From the NCBI GenBank assembly GCA_914767885.1, contig CAJZBQ010000036.1, positions 310,001 to 374,000 of the forward strand: a DNA stretch of 64,000 bases, read 5' to 3'. Both the position numbers and the translations under genes were made by a program. Below, one piece after another: positions 10,701 through 21,935 of this stretch (within the stretch, counting starts at the first letter, position 1; every line of letters begins with the position of its first letter). The notes beneath the pieces are model-generated. The model made no database searches. It saw only the letters and a list, made by a program, of their open reading frames with translations, and was not told where the DNA came from. This DNA is from Blepharisma stoltei. Its lineage: Eukaryota > Ciliophora > Heterotrichea > Heterotrichida > Blepharismidae.

Positions 10701-12506
10701 TTATTCAGCTTCACATAAAAAATTAAGAATTTCATAAAGCTTCTGTTGAATTCGTATATTTGGATTTGCCCTTAGATCTTCTAAATTCTGACACCCTCCA
10801 CATTCATCAATTAGTTCTAAAAGAGACTGATTCACTTCTACCGTAGACTGCCGATTGAAAGTCAAAGTGTACATTAAACTTTCCAAAGCCAGGGTTAAAA
10901 TACTCTTATCATCACTTCTAAGAGCTCCGCAAAGAGTAGAAATTAAATTCATTTGAATTAGTTGAGTCATCTGAGCGGTGTTGCATGCTGAAACAGCACT
11001 TGTCAAAAATAATAAAAATTGCCTCTTGGTTAAGTTTTCATTTTCTGTGCTAATAAGATTGGTGATTTTTGTGAAAATACTATTTACAAAAAGGGTATCT
11101 AAATACTCTGCGGTGCATAGCTTTGCCAAACACCATGCAGAATCTTTTCTTATTCCTCGGTAGTCTGAGTCTAATAGGCCTGAGAGTATTGGAATTATTT
11201 GCATTTTAATTGTGTTTTTCAGATATGGAGAAGAATCAGTGGAAATATACCATAAAAAGTCCTATTGATTAGCTGCTATCCTATTTGCTATTCGGAAATA
11301 AAATAACGATAGCCAGTAGGAATGCTTAAATTCACTGTAATTAGGTATGGCTCTTATGACTCTTAAACTGGGGACTACAAACATGGTGAGATTACTTGTA
11401 AGATATCAAATTATTTTTGGAATAATATTTCCGCATTTTAGTAGCAAGCTTATTGATTCTTCACAGCCTTCACATAGTCTTGCTAATATCAAAATACAGT
11501 CTGATATAATGCCAGAGTGCTGGCTCTCATTCAAAAAATTTGCCGCTAACGGTATTATTTCTTCTACCAATTGAAAATTAATAAACTTGTATATACATAT
11601 ATTGCTGATCGCTCAGCACCCTTCACGAATTGTAGATATCCTTTGAGAGTATTTGACAACTCTTATTAATTCATTTAGCCCACCTAAATTTATAGCTAAT
11701 TGTCTATATTCATCAGTATCTCCACATAGATTTCCTAACGCTCAAATGGCTTGATCTCTTACATCTTCGTTTTCAGAATTCATTAGATTAATCAATAAAG
11801 GCAAAGCTCCAGAGTTCACTACCAATTCCACATATTCATGATCTCCATAGCTTATATTGGTTAATATCCATGCTCCTTCCATTTGAAGTTCTGGGAAATC
11901 ATATCGCTGAATTCATTCAATTGTATAGGGCAAAATACCCGCTCTTAAAACTTCACTTATGTGAGGATCAGCCAGACTCAAAATTTTCCTAAAACCTTGG
12001 GCAGCAAATAAGTGACTTTGGTCATCAGGATTTTTTAATGCTTCTACTAATTCTGGAATATCTTCAATCTCATAGCTTGATTTATAAAATGATTTTTCAG
12101 ATTTTGATTCTTGAGTAGAAATGCTCAATTTTCTGAAAGCATCGGCTAAATCAGATCTCTGACTTCCCCATTCTTAAAAAAAGAGTAAAACAACTGAAAA
12201 AATCCCCTTTGAGAAAATTATTAGCAAGCAAATATTTTAATAGCATGCTTTATATTACATAATTTTATACACACTTTAGAGTTCATAAAAAAGCCATATT
12301 TTTATATAAAATTTTAATATTCAATTTTAAAGAAAAGAAATGTAACTCGGCGAGGAAGCAAAATTCTTGCTCGATAAGCAAAAGAGGGAGGAGTGAGTTT
12401 TTGATTTTTCAATAGCACCTTTAATTTTCTGAATATTCAGTTTTTGCGTTGAAAAAGGCAGATTTAGCATTTGGCGTGTTGGGTGAAAATCGAGATATTT
12501 TGACAT
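10701..12506 (-). CDS. Importin alpha (karyopherin alpha)
   Basis: Armadillo-repeat nuclear import receptor. ARM signatures are clear: EGAWILTNI, DQAIWALGNLCG, REGCWAISNI, RKDSAWCLAKL. It should bind classical nuclear localisation signals; importin beta would dock to an N-terminal IBB domain. The body is open from ~12160 to 10701 when TGA is Trp and an IES at 11253-11347 is removed (PSLRVIRA joins IWYISTD). The 5' end is uncertain. An ATG at 12506 opens a frame (MSKYLDFHPTRQ) that passes through a probable IES at 12187-12395 to YSFFKNGEVRDL, but a one-base frame change is then needed to reach RSDLADAFRKLSI. No typical basic IBB is evident. Confidence 0.85.
11253..11347 (-). mobile_element. 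IES (93 bp) in importin alpha, CAGTAGGAATGC family
   Basis: TA at 11253-11254 and 11346-11347. Removal restores the ARM-repeat frame. An alternative right TA at 11355-11356 is also in frame (102 bp). The right part (CAGTAGGAATGCTTAAATTC...TGTAATTAGG) is shared with copies at 14.4-14.5, 20.55-20.62 and 25.82-25.93 kb. Confidence 0.8.
12187..12395 (-). mobile_element. Probable IES (~207 bp) near the importin alpha 5' end
   Basis: The left boundary is GAGTA. The right boundary is GGGAGGAGTG, where the usual final TA of this MITE family has become TG. Internal ends (ACTGAAAAAATCCCC and AGCAAAATTCTTGCTCGATAAGC) match the family. The host frame on either side is not fully settled. Confidence 0.5.
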
Positions 12507-12619
12507 TTAAATTTTAATTCCTTTAGAAAATAGGTCGCAACTTGACATAATAATATTAACATTGATAAGAGGTTTTTTAAGAATAAATTTAAGTATTGTC
12601 AAATTAAACTTACTTTTAT

Positions 12620-14389
12620 TTAGCGGGGTTTACCATGCATCTTGCCATCAGGGGTCTTAGCATCACCAGGAGGCTTCATTGGTTTATTAGGGTTTGGGAT
12701 TTCAGCTTGTCTTGCAATGCTTGCTATTTGCTGTGCGTTGCTTCATTGTACTTGTTTATCAGTAGAAATTTCAGTCATATCACTGAGTTTTAAGTTAGAT
12801 TCTTTTATAATCGCTAAAGGAATTGCAGTGCTAACTTTTTCACTTTCATTCATGGGCTTTATATTTAAAAGCGTTGATAAATCTAACTCAGGCTTAGGCA
12901 GAGCTTTAAAACTAGGTGATGGTGCTGGACCATAATACTTGGAGTTGATATTTTGATAGTGATAAAAATAGTATACAATTTAATTGGACTGAAAACTCAT
13001 GAATTTTTATTATAATTTGAAAATTCTAGCAAAAATAGGATTCTAGCTGAAAAAATAGAGCTTTCAGCGTCGTAAAATCTTATAATTGTTTTCAAAATTC
13101 AAATTGTGCAGCAAAAAATCAAGGGGCTCATTTGGATCTGAATTTTGAAAATTTGGTTCAATTTTAGGATATACCATTGGGGAAACACCTTTTCTTTGAA
13201 ACAAAGAAAAATTCGAAGAAAACTGTTGAATTGGAGGTACGGTTGGGAGCAAAGCTGGCTGAGGTCTAAACCCTGAGCTAACATTTCTCCCTTTTCTTTT
13301 TTGCAATAGGTTTCATCTTTGGTTACACTCATCAGCAGTATAAAAATCGCTTGTAGTATGCTTAGAAATACTCATTAAATCAGCCACCAAGTCCCAGTTT
13401 CCTCCAAACTCATATACTAGCTTTTCCAGCTCCATATCTTCAAAAATCCTCCATTCCTTTTTCGACTGATTAGGAAATGGGTACATTTCACTTTGAAATC
13501 TCGTTAAAGTCAGCGTTTCAGGCGATTTATCTTCAATGCTTCTTTTTGACACTTCCCATATAGCAAATTCTTCAGAATCCGGCGCAAGCATAAATAGCTC
13601 TTTATCAATGACTTGTTCTTCATGGGTGATTTCTCTGAATTCTTGTTCATTACTTGATAAAGGAGCATAGATATCAATATCTTCCAAATGCAAAGTTTCT
13701 AGCTGAGCTCTTAAATCATAGTCTATGCTGGTGATGGTGTCAATGTCGTAATACATCTGTAAATTACTTCCAAAATCTGATGTAAAATCGTTTTCATGAA
13801 CTGCGGTTTCTGGAGTTGATGGAGGGGACTCATGATTTTTTTCCACAATCTCTGGAGGCTGGAAACCGTACTTGTGAACCATATTTAAAGAGTATTTCTT
13901 TACAGGCTTTTCTTTAGGATCTGGAGGTGGCTCAATTACTATAACAGGCTTTAGTTCAATTTTTTCTAAAACAATATTTATTCGTGAAATGCTGTGATTT
14001 ACATCTGCGACCTGCCATACTTTTTCTGGCTCTTTAGGCTTTTCCTCTTCTCTTTTCCCATCATCAATTGACGCAAAATATTGCAAAACCATTTCCCCTA
14101 TCTTTTTGGCTTCTGATTGCAGTTGGTTTCCAGTTTTTGGTTCCGCAACTAGCACATGCTTGGCCTTGCTTTTTATTTCTATAGCTAAAATATAGGCACA
14201 TGCAATTTTGTGTTTTCGCTCCTCAATAAAATCAGCTGAAAGCCATTTCATTTCCTCTAGCATGTAATCATGGTGTGTGCACATTCTTTTAGGTTCTTCT
14301 ATTTTTGGCATGCGTCTTCCTCCTATCTTTTCACGTAACTGCGAAACTTTGTGAAGAAGCTGATATCTTTGATCAAGCAAATCATCCAT
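12620..14389 (-). CDS. HSA and SANT domain chromatin protein (EAF1/Vid21-like)
   Basis: About 560 residues. Residues ~35-75 are an HSA domain (HDYMLEEMKWLSADFIEERK). Residues ~315-365 are a SANT/Myb domain (EWRIFEDMELEKLVYEFGGN, then ECNQRW, where the last W is TGA). HSA plus SANT without an ATPase is the layout of Eaf1/Vid21, the scaffold of the NuA4 acetyltransferase. HSA binds actin-related proteins. The C-terminal ~120 residues are Pro/Ser-rich. An 87 bp IES is removed between CTATTTTT repeats. The protein is shorter than yeast Eaf1 (~980), so the assignment is by architecture. Confidence 0.78.
12969..13057 (-). mobile_element. Short IES (87 bp) between CTATTTTT repeats
   Basis: On the minus strand, AAGCTCTATTTTTTC and ATACTATTTTTATC share CTATTTTT including TA. 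Cutting TA to TA joins RRWKLYF to YHYQNINSKYYG in frame and removes several stops. No resemblance to the MITE family. Confidence 0.82.
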
Positions 14390-14421
14390 TTTAATTTTTA
14401 TAATTTTATTTATATCTACTT

Positions 14422-14518
14422 ATAGAAAATAAACATTCCTACTGGCTAATTTATCTTAAATAAATATAGAAAATAGATAGATAGTCAGTAGGAATGCTTT
14501 CATTCATTGCAAATAAGT
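14422..14518. repeat. Intergenic copy of the CAGTAGGAATGC repeat
   Basis: An inverted repeat, CATTCCTACTGGC against GTCAGTAGGAATG, followed by CTTTCATTCATTGCAAATAAGTA. The same right end lies inside IESs in importin alpha and in the gene at 24.7-26.2 kb, so this is probably an intergenic IES. The rest of 14390-14752 is AT-rich with nothing else recognisable. Confidence 0.6.
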
Positions 14519-14752
14519 ATAATTTAGCTAAAAAGAGAAAATGTTAATATAATTTTTTTTAAATTATTAGTGAATTTATATGTGATCATAATTTTTTATT
14601 AAAATGCATGCAGAATTTAATTGAAAATCAAAAGTCAATACAAATGAGCATAAAAAGTTTAATAGAAATGAGATATGGATAAATAAACAAATTTTTAACA
14701 AAGAGTAAAACTTTTTAACTTTATACATTAACTAATGCTGATTCAAGATTAT

Positions 14753-15091
14753 TTAATCTTCATTAGATGCAGGCCAAAACGCCTTTAATGAGACCATAAG
14801 GTTTGCGTACTCTCTTGGATTTTGTTCCAAGATTTCTTGAGTTCTTCTAGTCATAAGTTTAGCAACTTTCAATACATGTTTTCTATTTTGAATTAGTTCT
14901 TTATCAACTTTATCTCGGTACTCTTCAAATTTCTTAAACCTTTGTTTAGTATTTTTCACAGTTTGGCTTGCTAGTGATCTATATTTGCTCATTCTGCTTG
15001 CCACTTCCCTTTGTTTATCAAGATTTCTCAGTGAATATCTAAGATGCCAGGATTGGACAACGTTATATCCTTCATATCTTCTCCCTTTCAT
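14753..15091 (-). CDS. Small basic helical protein, unknown
   Basis: 112 residues, uninterrupted. Rich in Lys/Arg and predicted largely helical (RFKKFEEYRDKVDKELIQNR). No signal peptide, membrane segment or named domain. It sits 58 bases downstream of a FAM227 gene on the same strand. Start ATG follows an AT-rich spacer, and coding bias resembles neighbouring genes. Confidence 0.7.
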   Translation of the reverse strand: MKGRRYEGYNVVQSWHLRYSLRNLDKQREVASRMSKYRSLASQTVKNTKQRFKKFEEYRDKVDKELIQNRKHVLKVAKLMTRRTQEILEQNPREYANLMVSLKAFWPASNED

Positions 15092-15149
15092 ATATCTATT
15101 CTTTTTTTAATAAATTAACTTTTTCTATAAAATCAAATAAAATTTGCTT

Positions 15150-15920
15150 TTATTTATTTTTATAAAATATATCGACGAGTGGTGAATACTTCATATGAAG
15201 CAGCTTTTTCTGAGGGGCCAGTGGCTTTTGTAGATCAGGCAAGGACGAAGTATTCGTATTTTGGCGTTTTAATTTATTCCTCAAAACGTTTCCAGCGCCT
15301 AAATCCAAGTCCCATTTTTCATAAGCCAAGTTGCAAACTGGAACTCCTGTTACTTCTTCACACAGTAAGTCAAAAAATGAGCTCATAAACGTTTCGCTCA
15401 TTATAAGACTTCTTGACTTCGGAAACGCGAAAAATAGTGAATAATACACAGCCTGAGCTAAGTCATCGTAATAAGTTTCAAAGAATTTGTCTCTATAATT
15501 CAAATCGACTGACAAAAACAGCTGCACATAGTTATATGCTATTCGGTCTAATAAGAGCTCCTCAATTTCTGGGTGCTTTCCAGCTCGAATTAATTTGCAA
15601 ATACAGTACCAAAAGAAATCACTAATTATAAATTTGTTTTCGTCTTTTGTGAAATTGGCTGTTCAAGTTTTTTTGGGCTTTTTTTCGCGGCCGACGTTAT
15701 TAATGACTCTCATTAAATTCACGTTTTTCGGGAGGAGGTGATCAAGTTGATCTGAAAGGAAATTTGGTGGGACAGCTTCTTCGATTTTATAAACTTGCTG
15801 AGTATGAGATTGGGGAGTATCTTGGCTAGTACTGAGAGGAAGGCCTGTTGAAGCGTCAACGCCTGTTAAAAACGTGCCTTTGGTGGACAATAACTTGTCT
15901 TTTTGAGTTTCTTCTTGCAT
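15150..15920 (-). CDS. FAM227-family protein
   Basis: 256 residues. One TGA (KKTWTANF) is Trp. The region FFWYCICKLIRAGKHPEIE through NYVQLFLSV, FPKSRSLIM and SFFDLLCEEVTGVPV matches the conserved core of FAM227A/B proteins. These are found mainly in ciliated eukaryotes, and their molecular role is unsettled. The N-terminal 80 residues are low-complexity, and the C-terminal tail is basic. No IES or intron. Confidence 0.75.
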
Positions 15921-16042
15921 ATAAATTCTAAAAATGGAACAGTTTCTAAAAAATCAATTTATTAATGATTTTCAGATATTGATATTTTGAATAATTTAAC
16001 GCTAAATTTGTATTAAAACTTTATAACAATGCCTTTTAAAAT

Positions 16043-16744
16043 ATGTCAAACAAGTACTTCCCTTATTTTTGTCCTCCAAAAACCAAATGGACACCTTTAG
16101 GAAAACTTTCAACCCGATCTAACAGTTTTGAGCCCTCAAAAATGCAAATTTCTGCTAAAACGAAGCCTTTATCACGCGAGTCAGATTCTAATTGCAGCTT
16201 TAGTGTTTCTCCTCTAAAGCCTAAAAACGACCAATGTGTTTCATATAGTATCGATAGCTCTCAAAACCCGAACGAACTGCAATTGTTCTTACAAACTCCA
16301 AGACAAGATGACTTTCAATCAGAAGCATCCTTTCAAAAAGTTAACGATTCACGAAACAATTTACTCAAAAATGATAATTTTGAGTACAAAACTAAACTCA
16401 GCCACTCCAAAAGAAGCTTTTTATGTGAAAACTCTATTTATTCTCTAATGAGAAAGCTTGAGCCGAAGCCTATTAAATTCCTTTATGAGTCCCCTTATAC
16501 AACTCGATCTTTAAGTGCGAAGAAAAGGGTTATCAAATACTATTCTTCTAAAGAAGTGAATAAAGAAAAAGAGCCATACTATCGAGGACCAATTATAGTT
16601 GGATCAATGATAAAAGGAAAAGAGTCGATAAAAGCAAAATTGGAGAGAAGGAAAAGATTTCCACGAACGTCAAGTAATGCGAACACCACAACTGAGGAAT
16701 CTTACTACACTCTTATAGAGTCAAGCATTTCTAAATTTGCATAG
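16043..16744 (+). CDS. Ser/Lys-rich protein, unknown
   Basis: 233 residues, low complexity, rich in Ser, Lys, Asn and Pro, probably disordered. A basic C-terminal stretch (KAKLERRKRFPRTSSNAN) could be a nuclear signal or bind microtubules; both are guesses. No domain recognised. Uninterrupted; ends in TAG. Confidence 0.7.
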   Translation: MSNKYFPYFCPPKTKWTPLGKLSTRSNSFEPSKMQISAKTKPLSRESDSNCSFSVSPLKPKNDQCVSYSIDSSQNPNELQLFLQTPRQDDFQSEASFQKVNDSRNNLLKNDNFEYKTKLSHSKRSFLCENSIYSLMRKLEPKPIKFLYESPYTTRSLSAKKRVIKYYSSKEVNKEKEPYYRGPIIVGSMIKGKESIKAKLERRKRFPRTSSNANTTTEESYYTLIESSISKFA

Positions 16745-16860
16745 TAGATTGCTATAGCGGTTGTGCGAAAATAATAATATTCTTAACTTAAATGCTAATA
16801 ATAAATATTTTAATCCTAAAAAACTTGCCTTAAAAGCTAATTTCTGTAACTATTATCAAA

Positions 16861-18015
16861 ATGGAGAGCGAAGAGGATGAGATCAGATGTAGGCTTCCTG
16901 AACTGTATCAAATAATAGCTTCGTCTGCTAGAGGGATAAACTGGTCTGAAGTCCATGGCGATTTAGAACATCTTAACTGGCTTCACTTTGACAAGGCAAA
17001 AGCTATGAATATATTAGAAAATGCTTTAGAAATCATTGATTTGGCATCCCTTACAGACTCAGATGGGAATTCGAGATATAATATTTTACAGCATAATAGG
17101 GTCATTTTATTCTTAAACCGACTTGTCTTCGAAATGACTAATGAGAAAAAATCGATGAAAGTGCTTGCTTCTCAGCTGAAAAAGAAAATTGACTCCTTTA
17201 TCTTTTTTAAAAGTGCTAAAAATACTTTGTTGGGTGTAGAAGACGAAAGCCTTGCTCAACTTTTTAAATTCCTAGACAGCTCTTTTCAGATTATACAAGA
17301 AGCAGTAATTAATATTTTTTCATCTGCTGACAACGCTTTTAAACAAGAAGCTTATCAGTCCATAGAAAAATATTTAATCGAAGCGTTCCTTACAAATATT
17401 TATAACGTAAAAAAATCAATGCTGAAACAAATCCCAGAAATCAAAAGAATTATTGATAATAAGTATACGACATATTCATCAATGAAACCTAATGGAGGAA
17501 TATGAAGCACAGGAGGATACTATTCAACGTCATCAAGAGAAAATGATTATTTTGGAGAAGTTGATGAGCATGGAAATCGTCATGGCTATGGAAAGATAAC
17601 CTTTTGTAACGGTGACAAATATGATGGACATTGGAAAGACGATAACATGCATGGAAAGGGGATTTATTTTTGGAAAGAAGGCGGAAGATATGAGGGAGAT
17701 TTTCATGATGGAAAAATGCAAGGGATTGGTAAAAGACTGTATTGCTCAGGAAATGTGTATGAAGGAAGCTTTGTTAATAATAAAAAAGAAGGAAGAGGTG
17801 CTATGAGATATAAAAGTGGAGATCATTATGAGGGAGAATGAAAAGATGATGATATGCATGGTGAAGGAGTTTATACTTGGAGCACTGGGGATGTTTATAG
17901 AGGGAGGTTTAAAGGAGATAGAAGAGAAGGAAAAGGAACTCTCACTCTAGCGAGTGGAGAAGTGTATGAAGCTGAGTGGAGAGATGATAAAATGAATGGT
18001 CGAATTCCATTTTAA
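16861..18015 (+). CDS. MORN-repeat protein
   Basis: 384 residues. The N-terminal ~200 residues are helical and unrecognised. The C-terminal half has about eight MORN repeats (YDGHWKDDNMHGKGIYFW, YEGDFHDGKMQGIGKRLY, YEGSFVNNKKEGRGAM, YEGEWKDDDMHGEGVYTW). The TGA in EGEWKDDD falls on the invariant Trp of a repeat. This is one of the cleanest proofs in the window that UGA is Trp. MORN proteins bind membrane lipids or scaffold cytoskeletal structures. No IES. Confidence 0.9.
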
Positions 18016-18581
18016 TATTAAGAGTCATTAATATAAAAACACATTGTTTTTATATGTAGTCATTTTACTAAATCATTAGAATATATCTTTTCATTTTTCT
18101 GAATTATCTGTTTCAAATTTTGGCGTCAAAAATGTCCATTTAATATTTAATTTACTAAAATTTAAATTCTTACTTTTCTTAATATAATGTTTTATATTTT
18201 TGTATTAAAATTAGTTTTAAAGACTTTAAAATTATGAGCTTTGCAAAATTTATGCAGAATTATTGTTTTTAAATAAGGATTTAATAATTTAAAATTAATC
18301 TAAAAAATTAGGAGCCATGACAAATTATGCAGATTTATTTTCTGTAAATAGGAGAAGTTAGTTGTGCTATTAATTCTCAAATTTATTTCTGCACAGAATA
18401 GCTAACTCATGTCTAAATTCAATTAATTTCTAAAAAATTTAATTTCTTCCAACAATATTGCTCTATATATCCTAAGCTTAAATTTCGATACAATTAGCAT
18501 TTTTCAAATAAAATATTCAATTATTCTCAGCCATATCATTTAATTCCTTTTATATCGAAATAATAATTCATCAATAAAAAT
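18016..18581. other. AT-rich intergenic region
   Basis: 565 bases between two rightward genes. A weak inverted repeat (GAAGTTAGTTGTGCTATT against AATAGCTAACTC) lies at ~18350-18415. No coding frame or IES ends were seen. Confidence 0.4.
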
Positions 18582-19391
18582 ATGCAAGCTTTGAGCGCTC
18601 CCTATCAATGTAAAGGTTGCCATGTGGCTATCAGCTCTGAAGAGTTTCTGATACATTGGGAGCCACATTACATTTTTTCTGTAGTGTAAGATTCATATAG
18701 CTCGAACACCAAAGTAGAAGCCGAAAACAAAGTTACTTGCTCATCTTGTGGAAAGCATCTAGGATATAAAGAGGTAAAATTTTAAATCAGGGGTTTGCAA
18801 TGGCATTTGGAGCCTAGTTCACTAGATTTAAAAAGTATTGAAAAGGCCGATATCAATTTGTTTTCACTCAAGGCGCAAGATATGGCAAGTGTTAAAATCA
18901 TGATCGCCGGACTGCTTGAAAATACAAAAATTGAAGTTAGACAAAATGTGCTGCTAAGAAGCCAATTGAGAGGCTTTCAATATAATTCAGAAGCTGATTT
19001 AGTTGTACTCCATCACCGTTCTGAAGGAAGATTGCTACTCACAGACAGGAATGGCTTTTATATGGACTTTTTGGCAAGCGTTTATAGATTTATGGAAGGA
19101 AGAGTGCTGATCTTAATAACAGATATAGAAGAAGACCCACCTGAAGGAGCTTTAGTCTCCTCAGAAATATATGAGCTGTCTAAGTTTGGGGATCAGCCAA
19201 CTATTGGGATTTTGGGAGAAATGGGGAAAGTTGTTTGCTATAAAAATTCGCCTTCAGAATATCAGCTGAGTCATATCAAAGAAAGCATTTTGAGGTCAGC
19301 ATTTTATAGAGAACCTGCGAATTACTCGAGGTTGCCTGATATTTTTCATCCTACCACAAATCCAAATAAGTTTAAGTGTTCATTACTATAA
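18582..19391 (+). CDS. Yippee/Mis18-like zinc protein with C-terminal CSLL
   Basis: About 258 residues. The N-terminus has two Cys pairs, YQCKGCHVAISSEEF and VTCSSCGKHLGY, spaced as in the Yippee/Mis18/CULT zinc fold, followed by LQWHLEP. The rest is unrecognised. A 15-nt intron lies at 18686-18700. A second intron-like gap (GT at 18774, AG at 18790) is 17 nt and leaves one extra base next to GGGG, so the frame there is uncertain. The protein ends KCSLL, a possible CaaX motif for geranylgeranylation (inference). Confidence 0.7.
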
Positions 19392-19879
19392 ACATTCCAT
19401 AAATATTAAGAATAATTAATTCAATTTTGTCTGATTTAAAATATCAAATATTAGCTGGGATTAGGCTAAATCAATTTTAATAAAATATGATGAACTTGTT
19501 TTAAATAACTACTTTGGCAATAATTTAAGATTTACTCTCCCTTTAAGAGTTAGCAAATTTGCTTGGTCTTAAAAAGGGGTGATTTTTTAAGTATTATTTA
19601 TGTATTAAAAATATTGTTTTAAAAATATTTGCATAGGCCGATGAAGAGTGACCTGTCCCCTCAATGGCGGTACCCTTATAAGTCAAGACGTTGTTTTTGT
19701 GGAGAAAGCTGCACGAGAGTTGATATAGCCTCAAGAAGAGAGGGCCAGCACTACTTTTGCAGATTTGTAGCTCTATTCGAGCAATAGTTTTAACTAGAAG
19801 CCCAGGTTAAGTTTCTCATAGAGGCATGGTGATTTATCTACCGAAGTTGCTTGGCAGCCTTGAGCTGTTGAATTTTCTT

Positions 19880-20207
19880 TACTCCCCTTCTTTTGTGTGC
19901 GAAACAAAAAATTTTGTTCATTGGGAGAGGGTTAATTTGTTTTTAAAAAAAATTATATTTTCGATTAAAATATATTTTCAACATTTTGAAAAATTTAAAA
20001 TTATTTTAATTTAAGTTTAAAGCTTATGTTTTAAAATGCAAGCTGTTTGAAATTAAACAGAATTAGCAAGATTTATTATAATAATTATCACCTATATAAT
20101 AAAATATTTTTTCATAAAAATTTTTTTCTGCTCATAGAGGATGGGGTTTTATCGAAAATATAATATTTTTTTTTCAAATGATTTTGTTTGCTCACGGAGA
20201 GAGGCTA
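19880..20207 (-). mobile_element. MITE, complete, reverse orientation
   Basis: Left end TACTCCCCTTC...CGAAACAAAAAATTTTGTTCATTGGGAGAGGGTTAA. Right end ATTTTGTTTGCTCACGGAGAGAGGCTA. These are the family ends in reverse. The core (TTTTAAAATGCAAGCTGTTTGAA...AATTAGCAAGATTTATTATAATAATTATCAC) is shared with the MITEs at 27.2-27.5 and 47.0-47.25 kb. Confidence 0.7.
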
Positions 20208-20374
20208 GAATGATTAGAAAAAAAGGAAAGGCAGGCTAGAGAATTTTAAGTGCACAAATTTCTTCGGTTGAAAAGGTGAACCATAAGAGAGATGCTTAAG
20301 TTAAGAAAAGTTGGATAGATCTGACGATTGAGTAAAATTAACGCCCATGAAACGGATGGTGCACACAAGAAATA
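20207..20374 (+). pseudogene. Decayed coding-like tract, possibly helix-turn-helix
   Basis: One frame reads RLEWLEKKERQAREF, stop, then KFLRLKRWTIREMLKLRKVG, stop, then IWRLSKINAHETDGAHKK, stop, with TGA as Trp. The middle looks like a DNA-binding helix-turn-helix, as in transposases. The stops are not removed by a 15-nt intron. It lies between two MITEs. A decayed transposase or host-gene fragment is possible; this is weak evidence. Confidence 0.25.
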
Positions 20375-20709
20375 GTGACTATAAATATATAAGTAAGTCA
20401 TATCTAATCTAATTTATAAACTAATGTTTAAGAATGCAGGTTGTGTAAAAGTTAATAGATTGAGCTCGATTCTTGTTATAAAATTATTAATTAGGCATAA
20501 GAACATTTTTATTAAATATATATCTAAACATAATCAATAAAAGCGAATGTCCTATCTTTATATATAAAATAGGATAAAGGCCCATCAGTATTTGTTTATT
20601 CATTGCAATTAGGTATATATAAAAATTTTTTTTATTAGCTCTTTAAGGGTTAATTTTCCTAAAAATAAGGCTTATCAATAGTCTTGTTCACTCTTTAAGG
20701 GAGGAGCTA
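20370..20709 (-). mobile_element. Partial MITE with nested repeat
   Basis: Contains the family core (ATCTAATCTAATTTATAAACTAATG...) and ends GTTCACTCTTTAAGGGAGGAGCTA at 20708-20709, the reversed family start. A CAGTAGGAATGC-family copy (20540-20625) interrupts it. The left boundary is not clear. Confidence 0.5.
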
Positions 20710-21193
20710 AATAGATGCGAGCTTATTATCTATATAAATTTAAAAAATGTTTTCAAGCATAAAGAATGTCAAAATAATTTTTCAATAATTTATTTCGAAT
20801 AATATAAGTTTCAAAAATATGCGAATGCAATATGGATTAACCTTACCAATTCTGAAAGCTAAAATCTTCTAGATATCATGCAATAGAATGTATAAAAAAA
20901 GAAATATCTATTATCGATAAAATGCCTTATTTATTTTTTAATTTTAAATTAAAAGACTTTTATTATTTCTTTCTCTCTTATTTTACATTATTTATTTTGC
21001 TAATGCAAGCTTTTAGTATGCTGCTTCTAAAATATATAAATTGGCATAGACCAGGAATCAGTCTATTGTCTCCAACTCACTAGATCAAAATCCAATTTTT
21101 TTTTGCTCCTTGTATTGGAATCCACATCCATAAGATCCGCAAAGACAACGAATATAAATTATAATTATTTAATGAATTTTAGGAGTTTCCTAG

Positions 21194-21935
21194 GATACGG
21201 ACTCATCTTCCACTAACCACGAAATTTTCTATATGTGAGGTTGCATAGGTATGAAAACTTCATATGCCAAAAATATTGTAGCATGTGGAGGATGCTCCCT
21301 ACGCCAGTGGGCTCCCAAAATTTATCCAAGGAAGTATATCATATTGGCTACCATTAATGCAGATAATTTGTATAAAAATAAGAATAGGCATGGATTAGTG
21401 AATGCATCATAAAACTAATTGTTTATGAATTCTTATAAATTTCTGATATTGGACATTCAAAATTTGAATTTTCTATTTCTGTTTCATGTTCTGCTAACTA
21501 ATTATATTCTGAACATATTAATGTTCAGCTGTATTTTTAATTTGCTTAAAAGATTATGCACTTCTCCAATTATAAATGAATTGTTTTATTGTTTGCATCA
21601 AAGCAATTAAAAGGAAATCCACAAAGCAAATTTTGCCTAAACAGGAAGAGACTTCAAATACTCCAAGTTCACAAACCCCAAATAACGCCAATCATTCTAG
21701 ATCTCTAAGCTTAATTTCAATTCTTTCTGACTCGAGTAAGCTAGCAGAAGATAGCACAGAACTAAGCAGAGTGCCTTATATCCAAAGAAAACGGCCCAAG
21801 GCGTATAATGTAAGAAATAATTCGATTACAGTTCGACACACAAAAACAAATGAAGTGCTTACTAGTCAAAATACCAGATTAATCAGGATACAAAAAAACC
21901 ACTCGGACCAGCCAATAGTCCAGGTAAAAAATTAA
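21194..21935 (+). CDS. Unknown gene, 5' incomplete, probable IES inside
   Basis: Two open blocks. 21194-21409 reads MWGCIGMKTSYAKNIVACGG and CSLRQWAPKIYPRKYIILAT; a lone ORF from ATG 21251 has 53 codons. 21600-21935 encodes a Ser/Asn/Thr-rich C-terminus ending QPIVQVKN, TAA. The AT-rich stretch ~21385-21608 between them is closed in all useful frames. Cutting it TA to TA (AATA|GG with ATTA|AA) gives a Lys-rich in-frame join. I do not recognise the protein, and the 5' end is unresolved. Confidence 0.45.

Larger units (their letters stand above)
19392..21193. other. Repeat-rich gap: MITEs, a GC island and decayed ORFs
   Basis: Contents in order: AT-rich spacer; a MITE-like end (CTCTCCCTTTAAGAG) at ~19535; a ~200 bp GC-rich non-coding tract (19640-19840); a complete MITE (19880-20207); a decayed coding-like tract (20207-20374); a partial MITE ending TA at 20708; and a CAGTATTTG...CATTGCAATTAGGTA repeat (20540-20625). 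The rest to 21193 is AT-rich with short open stretches I cannot assign. Confidence 0.5.

Noticed and set aside
12642-12935. 97-codon open frame on the + strand
   Set aside because: Antisense to the C-terminal exon of the EAF1-like gene, which has a coherent frame and an IES join; this frame is a shadow.
18774-18790. Calling a 17-nt intron with confidence
   Set aside because: All other introns are 15 nt and removing 17 nt leaves the wrong frame by one base, so the gap is reported only as uncertain.
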